Under the pieces are notes generated by a model. The model saw only the letters and a program-made list of their open reading frames with translations, was not told the DNA's origin and searched no databases. A DNA stretch of 54,619 nt from Brevibacillus sp. (GTDB lineage Bacteria > Bacillota > Bacilli > Brevibacillales > Brevibacillaceae): the NCBI GenBank assembly GCA_029240815.1, contig JARDZO010000004.1, positions 1-54,619 of the forward strand, read 5' to 3'. Below, piece after piece: positions 29,508 through 37,895 of the stretch. The position numbers and the translations under genes were made by a program. The first letter of the stretch is position 1, and the number at the start of each line of letters is the position of its first letter.

Positions 29508-30806
29508 GTGCAACAAACGGTGACGCCTCATGGAAAAGTAGAAGAGAGCAAATCAACACAGATTAAGACACTCGTCGGCTCGATTCTGGGGTACGCGGCA
29601 GACGGGTTGGACATGCTGCTCCTGTCGTTCGTACTTGTCTTTATCATCAAGGAGTTCGGTCTGTCTCCAGCAGAGGCGGGAAATCTGACGCTGGTTACGA
29701 CGATCGGGACATTAGTCGGGTCTTATCTGTTTGGGTTCTTGGCCGACATGTATGGACGCATCAAGATTTTTACACTGACGATCTTGCTCTATTCAGTAGG
29801 TACTGCACTTATTTATTTTGCAAGTGATTATTCTCATCTGGCGATTTTGCGCTTCATCGTCGGGCTTGGTGTGGGCGGAGAATTTGGAATCGGGATGGCT
29901 GTCGTGACAGAGACCTGGTCGAAGCGCAAGCGGGCGAAAGCGACTTCCGGCGTAGCTCTTGGATGGCAATTGGGCGTACTGGGTGCTTCTGTGCTGGCTG
30001 CCTTGGTCGTTCCGACGATGGGCTGGCGCACTGTTTTCCTATTCGGTCTGCTCCCGGCGCTGCTGGCTGCTTATGTCCGTTTTGGATTGAAAGAACCGGA
30101 GATTTGGAAAAGTAAAAATGAATACAAAAAGCATTTGCAAGAGAAAGAAAGACAAGGGACTCTGACTGAGGACGAACAAAAGGCATTTAAACAGATGACC
30201 GGCTTCCCTCTGCGCAAGCTGTTCGCGACGAAAAACTTGACGATCGCCACTATCGGTCTGACGATCATGTCCTTTATTCAGAACTTTGGCTACTACGGAA
30301 TTTTCTCCTGGATGCCAACGGTTCTCTCGGAAAAGTACGGATATAGCCTGGCCAAAGCGAGTGGCTGGATGCTGATCTCGACTGTTGGTATGCTGATTGG
30401 AATCATGGTTTTCGGAATTTTGGCTGACAAGATCGGCCGCAAGAAGACGTTCTCGATCTACTACGTCGGCGGTACGATCGCGTGTATTCTATACTTCTTT
30501 GTCTTCACGGATCAGACCGTGCTCCTCTGGGGAAGCGCGATGCTCGGGTTCTTTGTAAACGGCATGATGGGTGGCTTTGGTGCTGTACTGGCGGAAAACT
30601 ATCCATCGGAAGCGCGCTCTACCGCTGAGAACTTCATTTTCGGCACGGGGCGTGGACTTGCCGGGTTTGGTCCAGCCATCATCGGGATGCTCAGTGTAGG
30701 AGGAAACATCATGGGTGCCATGTCTCTGGTCTTCCTCGTCTACCCGATTGGTCTCATAGTCATGTTGGCCATGGTGCCGGAAACAAAAGATGTAGAATTG
30801 GAATAA
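29508..30806 (+). CDS. MFS transporter (AAHS/organic-acid symporter type)
   Basis: 432 aa, 12 hydrophobic segments. The loop motif GFLADMYGRIKIF (about 76), the N-terminal GYAADGLDMLLLSF and the RFIVGLGVGGEFGIG stretch are typical of the aromatic-acid/proton symporter and related MFS importers. GTG 29508 follows CAAGGGGGA. It lies just after the pyr operon and just before the PucR/pyrimidine-ring catabolic genes, so uptake of an acidic or cyclic nitrogen compound such as orotate, dihydroorotate or allantoin is a reasonable guess. A terminator separates it from pucR. Confidence 0.82.
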   Translation: MQQTVTPHGKVEESKSTQIKTLVGSILGYAADGLDMLLLSFVLVFIIKEFGLSPAEAGNLTLVTTIGTLVGSYLFGFLADMYGRIKIFTLTILLYSVGTALIYFASDYSHLAILRFIVGLGVGGEFGIGMAVVTETWSKRKRAKATSGVALGWQLGVLGASVLAALVVPTMGWRTVFLFGLLPALLAAYVRFGLKEPEIWKSKNEYKKHLQEKERQGTLTEDEQKAFKQMTGFPLRKLFATKNLTIATIGLTIMSFIQNFGYYGIFSWMPTVLSEKYGYSLAKASGWMLISTVGMLIGIMVFGILADKIGRKKTFSIYYVGGTIACILYFFVFTDQTVLLWGSAMLGFFVNGMMGGFGAVLAENYPSEARSTAENFIFGTGRGLAGFGPAIIGMLSVGGNIMGAMSLVFLVYPIGLIVMLAMVPETKDVELE

Positions 30807-30819
30807 AGAGAACAGAATT

Positions 30820-30848
30820 GGCTGCGGAGTTGATCCGTGGCCTTTTTT
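30820..30848 (+). terminator. Terminator after the MFS gene
   Basis: GGCTGCGG (30820-30827) pairs with CCGTGGCC (30835-30842), two wobble pairs, followed by six T. Confidence 0.75.
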
Positions 30849-30874
30849 GCTTTAAAAACAAGGTGGTTAGCCTG

Positions 30875-30903
30875 TTCACGAACCTGTACAATGACGATAA
30901 TAC
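30875..30903 (+). promoter_or_regulatory. Candidate promoter of the PucR gene
   Basis: TTCACG (30875-30880), 17-nt spacer, TAATAC (30898-30903). The -35 region sits in a small palindrome, GTTC-AC-GAAC (30874-30883). Confidence 0.45.
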
Positions 30904-30929
30904 ACAACTAGAGAAAGAGGGGGAGGACG

Positions 30930-32543
30930 TTGCCTATTTCTGTTCGCCAGCTCATGCGGGTAGGAGGATTGAGAGACTGCCGGGTCGTGGCGGGTCATAA
31001 AGGACTGGAGCGACTGGTCAAGTATGTCACTATTATGGAGGTACCCGACATCGTCAAATGGTTGAAAGGGGACGAGTTGATCCTCTCCAGCCTGTTCCCG
31101 ATCAAGGACGATGACGAGGCACAAAAACAGCTGATTCGCCAATTGCATGAACGAGGAACAGCGGCATTGGCAATCAAGCCTCACCGCTTCATCGATGAGA
31201 TCCCCCAGTCCCTGCTCGATGAAGCGGATGCTTTTGATTTCCCTGTCATCGAAATCCCGGAAGACATCAGTTATTTGGAGATACTTCCTCCCGTGAGTCA
31301 TGCGATATTTGACCGGAAAGTGGTCTTGCAGGAAGATTTGGAGCAAGCGAATAAAGTTCTGAACGAGATATCACTCAATGAGCAAGGCATGGGGTCCTTG
31401 ATCCAGACTTTAGGTATGTTAACAAAAAATACGATAACGGTGGAAAGCATGCTCTCCTACGTGGAAGTGCCCCCTCTGCCATTTGCTTGTGTGCCGCTTT
31501 CTGCTGAGCAAATTCACGAGCTGGCGATCATCAAGCGTCCCATTCATTTGACCAGGCCGTGTGAGCGAGGAGAGATCGAATGTATTGTTGCGCCTATTCT
31601 TCTCGACAGCAAGGTGTTTGGCAACATCACTTGCTGGGCGTTTGAAATGGATCATTTGGAGATGGATTTGGCGATATTGGAGAAGGCTTCTACGTTGCTC
31701 GCACTGGAATTTCTGCGATTGAAAGTCCGCTTTGATACCGAGCAGCAGTACAAGAATGAGTTTTTGCGCGACGTATTTGTCAATGAGCATCTCAATCTGG
31801 AGGATGTTCGAGAGAGAGGGCTTCCGTACGGGTTTTCCTTGGACGAGCCGTACCTGTGCTTGGTGGTTCAGATGGAGGGGGAGGAAAAACGAGTCAACCC
31901 GCTTGATTTGGCAGCTCGAACGGAGCAGCTGCTGCGATTATGGTCCCCCCAGGTCATTACAGGGTTCTTTCGACAAGTCGTGGTTTGTTTGTTGCCCGCG
32001 CGCAATAGCGATACGGACGAAGAAATCAAGCGGCGCGGAGATACGCTGGCCGAGAAGCTGAAAAAGCAGATGGCTTTAACAGGGGGCTTGCGAATCGGTA
32101 TCGGCCGTAATCATGGGGCAGGTATGAGCGGACTTCGTGAAAGCTTTCGGGAAGCTCAGCAATCCATCCTGTTAGGCAGTGTCATGCACAAGCGAAGGAC
32201 GGTTATCCATTACAACGATCTGGGCATTTATCGGTTGCTGGCACAATGCAAGGATACGGCAGAGCGGAACAGCTTTTTCGAAGAAACGGTAGGGAAGCTG
32301 TTCGCCCACGACCAAAATAGTGATTTGCAGCTGGTAAAAACACTTCGTCTCTATTTTCAGCACGACGAAAAGCTCACAGAAACATCAGCAGCGCTATTTT
32401 TGCATGTGAACACGTTGAAGTATCGCTTGCGGCGAATTGAAAAGCTGACGGGCTACAGCTTACAGAAGTCAGAGGGGAAAATGATGCTTCATATTGGGCT
32501 GAAACTGGCTGATCTTATGGGTGATGATTATCGTTATCGATAA
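30930..32543 (+). CDS. PucR-family transcriptional regulator
   Basis: 537 aa with the PucR layout: an N-terminal PucR domain (PISVRQLMRVGGLRDCRVVA ... EVPDIVKWLKGDELILSS), a middle GGDEF-like/CdaR region, and a C-terminal helix-turn-helix (LTETSAALFLHVNTLKYRLR) at about 485-505. The start is TTG 30930 behind GGGGGAGG; it gives the exact family N-terminus, while the first internal ATG would cut it. PucR of B. subtilis activates purine (allantoin) catabolism; homologues often control nitrogen-source genes. It should regulate the genes that follow. Confidence 0.9.
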   Translation: MPISVRQLMRVGGLRDCRVVAGHKGLERLVKYVTIMEVPDIVKWLKGDELILSSLFPIKDDDEAQKQLIRQLHERGTAALAIKPHRFIDEIPQSLLDEADAFDFPVIEIPEDISYLEILPPVSHAIFDRKVVLQEDLEQANKVLNEISLNEQGMGSLIQTLGMLTKNTITVESMLSYVEVPPLPFACVPLSAEQIHELAIIKRPIHLTRPCERGEIECIVAPILLDSKVFGNITCWAFEMDHLEMDLAILEKASTLLALEFLRLKVRFDTEQQYKNEFLRDVFVNEHLNLEDVRERGLPYGFSLDEPYLCLVVQMEGEEKRVNPLDLAARTEQLLRLWSPQVITGFFRQVVVCLLPARNSDTDEEIKRRGDTLAEKLKKQMALTGGLRIGIGRNHGAGMSGLRESFREAQQSILLGSVMHKRRTVIHYNDLGIYRLLAQCKDTAERNSFFEETVGKLFAHDQNSDLQLVKTLRLYFQHDEKLTETSAALFLHVNTLKYRLRRIEKLTGYSLQKSEGKMMLHIGLKLADLMGDDYRYR

Positions 32544-32545
32544 CG
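32532..32545. promoter_or_regulatory. 14-bp perfect palindrome at the pucR stop codon
   Basis: CGTTATCGATAACG spans the pucR stop codon and is about 100 nt before the M20 gene. A run of seven T starts at 32554, so a weak terminator is one reading; a regulator site for the downstream operon is another. Confidence 0.35.
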
Positions 32546-32646
32546 TATCGCCCCTTTTTTTGTCCGATGCGACAAAGGTTTTCTGGTCATGATCAAAGAA
32601 TCCTCATACTACATCTTTAGTGAATGTAGGAAATGTGGGGGTTGCG

Positions 32647-33948
32647 ATGAATCTGGAGCGATTGGAACAGACATGGCGTGAGTTAAATCAAATTGGCTAC
32701 TCGGACAAAGGGGTCATGAGGCTTGCCTATACGCCTCAAGAACGTCAGGCAGTCCGTCGCTTGGCTGCGATGTGTGAGGCGAGAGGAATGAGTGTCCGTA
32801 TGGATGCCAGCGGAAACCTCATCGCGAGAAGGGAAGGGCAACAGCCCCATCTGCCAGCGGTAGCAAGCGGTTCCCATTTGGATGCGGTCTTTGAGGGTGG
32901 CTCCTACGATGGCATCATCGGAGTTGTGGCTGCTTTTGAAGCGATCAGCTCACTGGATGACCAAGGCATTGTGACGAAACACCCGATTGAGATCATCTGC
33001 TTTGCTTGTGAGGAATCGTCCCGCTTTGGCGTTTCGACGGTGGGGAGTAAAGCGATGATCGGTGAGTTGGACATAGACGGAGTTGCCGGTCTTACGGACC
33101 GTGATGGCAAGACTTTCCGCGACGCGTTGTCGGAATGTTCGTTGAATGGCTGGCCTTTGACAGAAGCTGCTCGTGCAGCCGATGATCTGAAGGTGTTTTT
33201 GGAAATGCATATCGAACAGGGCCCCGTTTTGGAGAACGCGGACATCCAGGTAGGGATTGTTCATGGTATCGCCGCTCCGACGAGATTGCAAGTACGCATT
33301 CAGGGAAGAGCATCCCACACAGGCACGACCCCGATGGATCAGCGCCAGGATGCGTTTCTAGCGGCTGCCGAAATCGGTTTGATTCTGGAAGCGGCGGCAC
33401 TCGCGGAGAAAGAGTACGGGACGGTAGGTACGGTAGGAGTATGTGTCGTCAAGCCGGGAGCCATGAATGTCGTACCGGATACTGCCGAGCTGAAAATCGA
33501 TATCCGTGGTACCAACGTGACATCCAAGACGACCGTGTTGAACAAATTGTATGCCGGCTTTCGCCATGTGGAAGACAAACGCGGAGTGAAGGTCGAATGG
33601 ACGATGCTGAGTGACGAACAGCCAGTCCTTTTGAGTGAAGAGGTGACCCAATCGCTGGAACATAGCTGCCGGGCATTGGGGATTTCCTACCTGAAGATGG
33701 CAAGTGGCGCAGGGCATGACGCGATGAATATGGCACGGCGCTGGCCGACGGGGCTGATCTTTGTCCCATCCAGAGACGGGGTCAGTCACCATCGGGAAGA
33801 GTTCACTTCTTGGGAGCAGATCGGTGTCGGAGCATCCCTGTTGGAAGAAGAAATCAAGAAATGGGCAGTCGTCCTGGATGCCAATGGACGTCCTAAATCG
33901 GAAGACAAAGAGAGAACCCAACCGGAGCAGATGGGGGAGAGTGCATGA
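32647..33948 (+). CDS. M20-family N-carbamoyl amidohydrolase (ureidosuccinase / beta-ureidopropionase / allantoate amidohydrolase type)
   Basis: 433 aa, two-metal peptidase fold. Metal ligands: GSHLDAVFEGGSYDG (His, Asp), CFACEESSRFG (Glu), MHIEQGPVLE (His), and SRDGVSHHREEF (His) near the C-terminus; SGAGHDAMNMARRWP is also family-specific. Such enzymes remove the carbamoyl group of N-carbamoyl-L-amino acids, N-carbamoyl-beta-alanine or allantoate. ATG 32647 is chosen; an in-frame GTG at 32620 is possible. It overlaps the PyrK-like gene by 4 nt (ATGA). With its neighbours, N-carbamoyl-L-aspartate is the substrate I favour; family membership alone does not decide. Confidence 0.88.
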   Translation: MNLERLEQTWRELNQIGYSDKGVMRLAYTPQERQAVRRLAAMCEARGMSVRMDASGNLIARREGQQPHLPAVASGSHLDAVFEGGSYDGIIGVVAAFEAISSLDDQGIVTKHPIEIICFACEESSRFGVSTVGSKAMIGELDIDGVAGLTDRDGKTFRDALSECSLNGWPLTEAARAADDLKVFLEMHIEQGPVLENADIQVGIVHGIAAPTRLQVRIQGRASHTGTTPMDQRQDAFLAAAEIGLILEAAALAEKEYGTVGTVGVCVVKPGAMNVVPDTAELKIDIRGTNVTSKTTVLNKLYAGFRHVEDKRGVKVEWTMLSDEQPVLLSEEVTQSLEHSCRALGISYLKMASGAGHDAMNMARRWPTGLIFVPSRDGVSHHREEFTSWEQIGVGASLLEEEIKKWAVVLDANGRPKSEDKERTQPEQMGESA

Positions 33949-34730
33949 AATCGATTCACATGAAAATTTGCACGAACCAGCAGGTGAGCGAACGATACTG
34001 GCACATGACCGTCGATGCGAGTGAACTAGATATGGAAGTATTGCCGGGACAGTTTTTTCAGTTGCGTTGCGGACATGATCTGAATCCTTTTTTACGGCGC
34101 CCATTCAGCATTTATCGGATTAACAGACGAGAGGGTACGCTCGAGTTTTTGTATCTGGTCAAAGGGGCAGGGACGCAGCGACTTACACAGATGCAGGCAG
34201 GGGAGCACGTCGATGTATTTGGACCATTGGGAACCCCATTTGTGCTGCAGGACGACTGGAAAACGATTTTGTTGCTCGCCCGCGGGGTTGGAATCGCGAC
34301 TCTGGCGGCGCTGGCTCAGGATGCGGCAGACAGAGGCGTGCAGGCAGTCGCCGTTCTCAGTGCTCGTTCCCGCAATGATCTGTTGGCGGCGGAGACGTTG
34401 CAAGGGTTTGGAGCCAAGGTGTTTCACGTCACGGATGAGGAACAGACAAGTGATGTTGCAGCGGTGCGAGGGTTGGTAGATACCCTGTTGCAGGAGAGTC
34501 AGATTGATGCTGCCTTTACGTGTGGTTCCAAACGTCTGTCCCAATTATTGCAGAACATCACCACTGAGCACGGTATACCTGCTCAAATCGCACTTGAGGA
34601 GCACATGGGCTGTGCGATGGGTGTCTGCTTTGCATGTGTCTGTGATATACGAGAAGGAGAGTTTGTAAAGACAGTTCGGGTGTGCAAGGAAGGTCCTGTG
34701 TTCCCGTTGGAAAAGGTGGTGCTGGGATGA
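33945..34730 (+). CDS. PyrK-like electron-transfer subunit (FAD, 2Fe-2S) of a dihydropyrimidine/dihydroorotate dehydrogenase
   Basis: 261 aa. FAD motif RRPFS (51-55), NAD half in the middle, and a C-terminal [2Fe-2S] site with C223, C228, C231 and C247, all as in PyrK. Odd point: the usual GGGxGxxP nucleotide loop reads ARGVGIAT (113-120). It overlaps the M20 gene and the PyrD-like gene by 4 nt each, so the subunits are probably made together. It passes electrons between NAD(H) and the flavin of the PyrD-like partner. It may be the cell's only PyrK, or belong to a catabolic reductase. Confidence 0.88.
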   Translation: MKSIHMKICTNQQVSERYWHMTVDASELDMEVLPGQFFQLRCGHDLNPFLRRPFSIYRINRREGTLEFLYLVKGAGTQRLTQMQAGEHVDVFGPLGTPFVLQDDWKTILLLARGVGIATLAALAQDAADRGVQAVAVLSARSRNDLLAAETLQGFGAKVFHVTDEEQTSDVAAVRGLVDTLLQESQIDAAFTCGSKRLSQLLQNITTEHGIPAQIALEEHMGCAMGVCFACVCDIREGEFVKTVRVCKEGPVFPLEKVVLG

Positions 34731-35665
34731 GGAGGGAGCTAGATCTATGCGTAAAAATTGGTAGCCTCACACTACCCAATCCCATCATGCCCGCCTCGGG
34801 AGCTTTTGGGGAAGACATGGAAGACATCATCGATTTCAATCTACTCGGTGCCGTTGTCCCGAAAAGCATTACCAAGCATCCGCGGAAAGGCAATGCGACT
34901 CCTCGTGTATGCGAGACGCCTGCGGGTATGATCAACTCGATCGGAATTCAAAGCAAGGGAATCCACTATTACATGGAAAATGTCATCCCGTACTATCGTC
35001 GCTACCAGACTCCTTTGATATCCAGTATTTCCGCAGATTCGATCGAAGAGTTCGTCGAGATGGCAGGGATCATTGCGGGTACGGATAGGGTAGCAGCACT
35101 CGAACTGAACATTTCCTGCCCGAATCTGAAAGGAAATGGAGCTGCGTTTGGGATGGATGCCCAGCTGACACGGGAGCTGATCCGAGAGGTTCGACAAGTG
35201 ACAGACAAACCGCTGATCGCCAAGCTGACGCCGAATGTAACCAGTATCCAGGAGATCGCGTTGGCAGCGGAAGAGGGGGGAGCGGATGGCCTGAACGTGG
35301 CCAATACCATGTTAGCAATGGCCATCGACGTCCATACCCGAAAACCGCGGATCGGCAATGTCCTCGGAGGTTTATCCGGTCCTGCCGTCAAGCCGATCAT
35401 CGTGCGAATGATTTATCAGGTCCACCAAGCGTGTTCGTTGCCCATCATCGGGTGCGGAGGTGTGATGAATGGAGAAGATGCCATTGAGATGATTCTGGCG
35501 GGAGCGAGCGCCGTTCAGGTGGGTACTGCGAGCTTTGTACAACCAACGGCGATGCTGGATATTTTGGAGGAAATCAAGCAGTACATGGTTCAGTATTCGA
35601 TTACAGACATCAAATCGCTCGTAGGGCAGGTTGTTACGGGCAAGCACAACACGGAGGGATGCTAA
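34727..35665 (+). CDS. PyrD-like (class 1B) dihydroorotate dehydrogenase / orotate or pyrimidine reductase catalytic subunit
   Basis: 312 aa FMN TIM barrel of class 1B type. The active-site cysteine is in ELNISCPN (C131); substrate-binding asparagines are conserved (N70 in GMINSIG, N128, N133 and one in ANTM). IGLQNPG of typical PyrD is IGIQSKG here. LGGLSGPAVKPI and IIGCGGVMNGEDA bind FMN phosphate. ATG 34727 overlaps the PyrK-like stop; an upstream in-frame GTG lies inside pyrK. The next ATG begins directly after its stop. It sits among ring-opening and carbamoylase genes, not in the pyr operon, which points to catabolism or a shared role. Confidence 0.88.
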   Translation: MRRELDLCVKIGSLTLPNPIMPASGAFGEDMEDIIDFNLLGAVVPKSITKHPRKGNATPRVCETPAGMINSIGIQSKGIHYYMENVIPYYRRYQTPLISSISADSIEEFVEMAGIIAGTDRVAALELNISCPNLKGNGAAFGMDAQLTRELIREVRQVTDKPLIAKLTPNVTSIQEIALAAEEGGADGLNVANTMLAMAIDVHTRKPRIGNVLGGLSGPAVKPIIVRMIYQVHQACSLPIIGCGGVMNGEDAIEMILAGASAVQVGTASFVQPTAMLDILEEIKQYMVQYSITDIKSLVGQVVTGKHNTEGC

Positions 35666-37087
35666 ATGACATGGGATCACGTGATTCGCAATGGGCAAAT
35701 CGTTACACCGCATGAGGTTTATGAAGCGGACATTTACATTCAAGATGGAAAAATCGCTGCGATCTCCAAAGAACCATTGCCTGGTGAGACACGGGAGGAA
35801 ACGGATGCAGCCGGTTGTCATATTCTCCCTGGTTTAATCGACGTGCACGTTCACTCACGGGACCCCGGAGCGACTTACAAAGAGGATTTTGCTCACTCGA
35901 GCATGGCAGCAGCAGCAGGGGGCATCACTTCCATTTTTGAAATGCCGAATACCAATCCCCCGATCAACAACGTGGAAAACCTTCAAAAGCAGGTACAAAA
36001 CCTGCAGCAAAAGGCTCACGTAGACTACGGCATCTGGGCGATCTGTCTGGGAAATCTTAATCTGGCCGATTTGTCTTCCCTACATGAAGCAGGCGTGATC
36101 GGCTTCAAGTTCTTTTGGGGCTATGCCGTACACAGTCAAACGTTTCAGCTCATGTACAACTACAAGGACGGGGAAGAAAATGTCATTCCTCCGTTTAAAG
36201 ACGGTGAAGTGCTCGATATGTTCCGAGAGGTGGCAAAAACAGGTCAAGTATTTGCCATCCACGCAGAGAGCAATGATCTGATCCAGCATTTGACCAAAAA
36301 AGTGGAGGAAAGCGGACGCAGAGACTACGAGGCTCTGCTCGAAGGACGGCCCAATCTGGCGGAGATCGTGACCGTGCAGACAGGAATTGCTTTTGCAAAA
36401 GAAACGGGAGCTCGCCTGCACATTTTGCACGTGAGTACTGGGGAAGCAGTAGACCTGATCCAGCAAGCGCAGGAGGAAGGCTATCCGATCACTGCCGAGA
36501 CGTGCCCGCACTACCTTTTCCTGAGCAATGAAGACTTCGCTACGGTCGGTCCTGCGATGAAGGTGTACCCGCCAGTGAAGTATAAAAAAGACCAGGAACG
36601 ACTGTGGAAAGGCATCGCGGAAGGCGTCGTCTCGATCGTATGCTCGGATCATGCACCGCATACAGAGCAAGAGAAGGATGGAGATCTCTGGTCGATTCCG
36701 GCAGGGATGTGCGGGGTGGAAACTTTGGCCCTGCTCATGCTGAATGCGGTGACCCAAAACAGGCTGACCCTGCAACAAGTGGCTGCAGTCCTGTCGGAGA
36801 ATCCGGCAAAGCAATTCGGGATTTTCCCGCAGAAAGGCTCCCTGCAGGTTGGGACAGATGCCGATTTGACGATCGTGGATATGGAACGTCCTTTTGTCAT
36901 CAAGAGGGAGGAGTTGCATAGCAAGAGCAAAGTGACAGCCTATGACGGTTGGACAGGTGTGGGCAGTCCGATAGCCACAATCGTCCGTGGACAGACGGTT
37001 ATGAAGGATGGTCAGATTGTCAGCGGTCCGATCGGTCAATGGATCAAGCCTGTCAAAAATGAGGGAAGAACAGGGCATGCTGAGTAA
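35666..37087 (+). CDS. Cyclic amidohydrolase (dihydroorotase/allantoinase/hydantoinase family)
   Basis: 473 aa. Opens a cyclic amide. Metal ligands: DVHVHSRDPG (about 54-63), a probable carboxylated lysine in GFKFFWG (about 149), HAESND, HILHVSTGE and SDHAPHT. MPNTNPP and the C-terminal KVTAYDGWTGVGSP, then VRGQTVMKDGQ, resemble AllB-type allantoinases more than D-hydantoinases. Starts with the base after the PyrD-like stop and has CGGAGGG 6 nt upstream. It differs clearly from the biosynthetic pyrC in the same window. Substrate candidates: L-dihydroorotate, dihydrouracil, allantoin. Confidence 0.87.
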   Translation: MTWDHVIRNGQIVTPHEVYEADIYIQDGKIAAISKEPLPGETREETDAAGCHILPGLIDVHVHSRDPGATYKEDFAHSSMAAAAGGITSIFEMPNTNPPINNVENLQKQVQNLQQKAHVDYGIWAICLGNLNLADLSSLHEAGVIGFKFFWGYAVHSQTFQLMYNYKDGEENVIPPFKDGEVLDMFREVAKTGQVFAIHAESNDLIQHLTKKVEESGRRDYEALLEGRPNLAEIVTVQTGIAFAKETGARLHILHVSTGEAVDLIQQAQEEGYPITAETCPHYLFLSNEDFATVGPAMKVYPPVKYKKDQERLWKGIAEGVVSIVCSDHAPHTEQEKDGDLWSIPAGMCGVETLALLMLNAVTQNRLTLQQVAAVLSENPAKQFGIFPQKGSLQVGTDADLTIVDMERPFVIKREELHSKSKVTAYDGWTGVGSPIATIVRGQTVMKDGQIVSGPIGQWIKPVKNEGRTGHAE

Positions 37088-37114
37088 GAACAACTACGGT
37101 GAAGGAGGCGCGAC

Positions 37115-37855
37115 ATGCCAACAGAAGTCACTCGATTAATCCAGTCTCATCGCTCGATTCGCAAGTATAAGGATCAGCCCATCTCTGAGGAGCTGCTCCA
37201 GGAAATAGTAAGCTGCGCACAGTGGGCGCCATCCTCGCACAACGTGCAAGCGTACAGCGTAATCATCGTACGTTCGAGTGAAACGAAACAAAAATTGTCT
37301 ACACTGTGCGGCAATCAGAAGTGGGTCGTGGAGTGCCCGGTGTTTCTCGTCTTTTGTGCGGATTACTACCGGCTGAAGCAAGCATGCGAGATGCATGGAC
37401 AGACGCTGGCTGCCGATGAAATAGAAAGCTTGCTGGTAGGGGCAGTGGACACGGCATTAGCGGCTGAAAACGTGTTGCTCGCCGCACGTTCCAATGGGCT
37501 TGGGGGCGTCATGATCGGAGGGATTCGCAACAATCCTCGGGACGTAGCGGACGTGCTGGGTCTTCCCGAGCTGACGGTACCAATCATGGGCATGTGCTTG
37601 GGTTACCCTGCGCAGGATGTTCCACAAAAACCGCGCTTGCCCCAACGGGCGGTCATCCATCAAGAACGTTATCAGACTGAGCTCATACCGGAAGCGCTGG
37701 ATGAGTATGAACGGACCTCTTCCGAATACTACAGCCAGCGAAGTAATGGACAGCGCACAGAAGGATGGACCATGCAAATGGCTGACTATGTCAACAAACC
37801 GCGAAGAGCACATGTCACGCAATTTATCAAAGAACAAGGGATGCGACTAACCTAG
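37115..37855 (+). CDS. NADPH-dependent nitroreductase-family oxidoreductase (NfsA-like)
   Basis: 246 aa FMN enzyme: HRSIRKYKDQPI at the N-terminus, WAPSSHNVQAYSVI for FMN binding, SNGLGGVMIGGIRNNP and MCLGYPAQDVPQKPR as in NfsA/Frp enzymes. RBS GAAGGAGG before ATG 37115, 27 nt after the amidohydrolase. The family reduces nitroaromatics, quinones or flavins. Its place at the end of a ring-reducing operon suggests it supplies or uses reduced flavin, or acts on a ring compound; this is inference. Confidence 0.85.
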   Translation: MPTEVTRLIQSHRSIRKYKDQPISEELLQEIVSCAQWAPSSHNVQAYSVIIVRSSETKQKLSTLCGNQKWVVECPVFLVFCADYYRLKQACEMHGQTLAADEIESLLVGAVDTALAAENVLLAARSNGLGGVMIGGIRNNPRDVADVLGLPELTVPIMGMCLGYPAQDVPQKPRLPQRAVIHQERYQTELIPEALDEYERTSSEYYSQRSNGQRTEGWTMQMADYVNKPRRAHVTQFIKEQGMRLT

Positions 37856-37895
37856 ATAGATCTAACGAGGAGAAGAGAAGCAGGAGGGGCCGCGA

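Noticed and set aside
36080..37093. Long open frame (337 codons) on the minus strand
   Set aside because: Antisense shadow of the cyclic amidohydrolase; rich in His/Cys/Arg and without family similarity.
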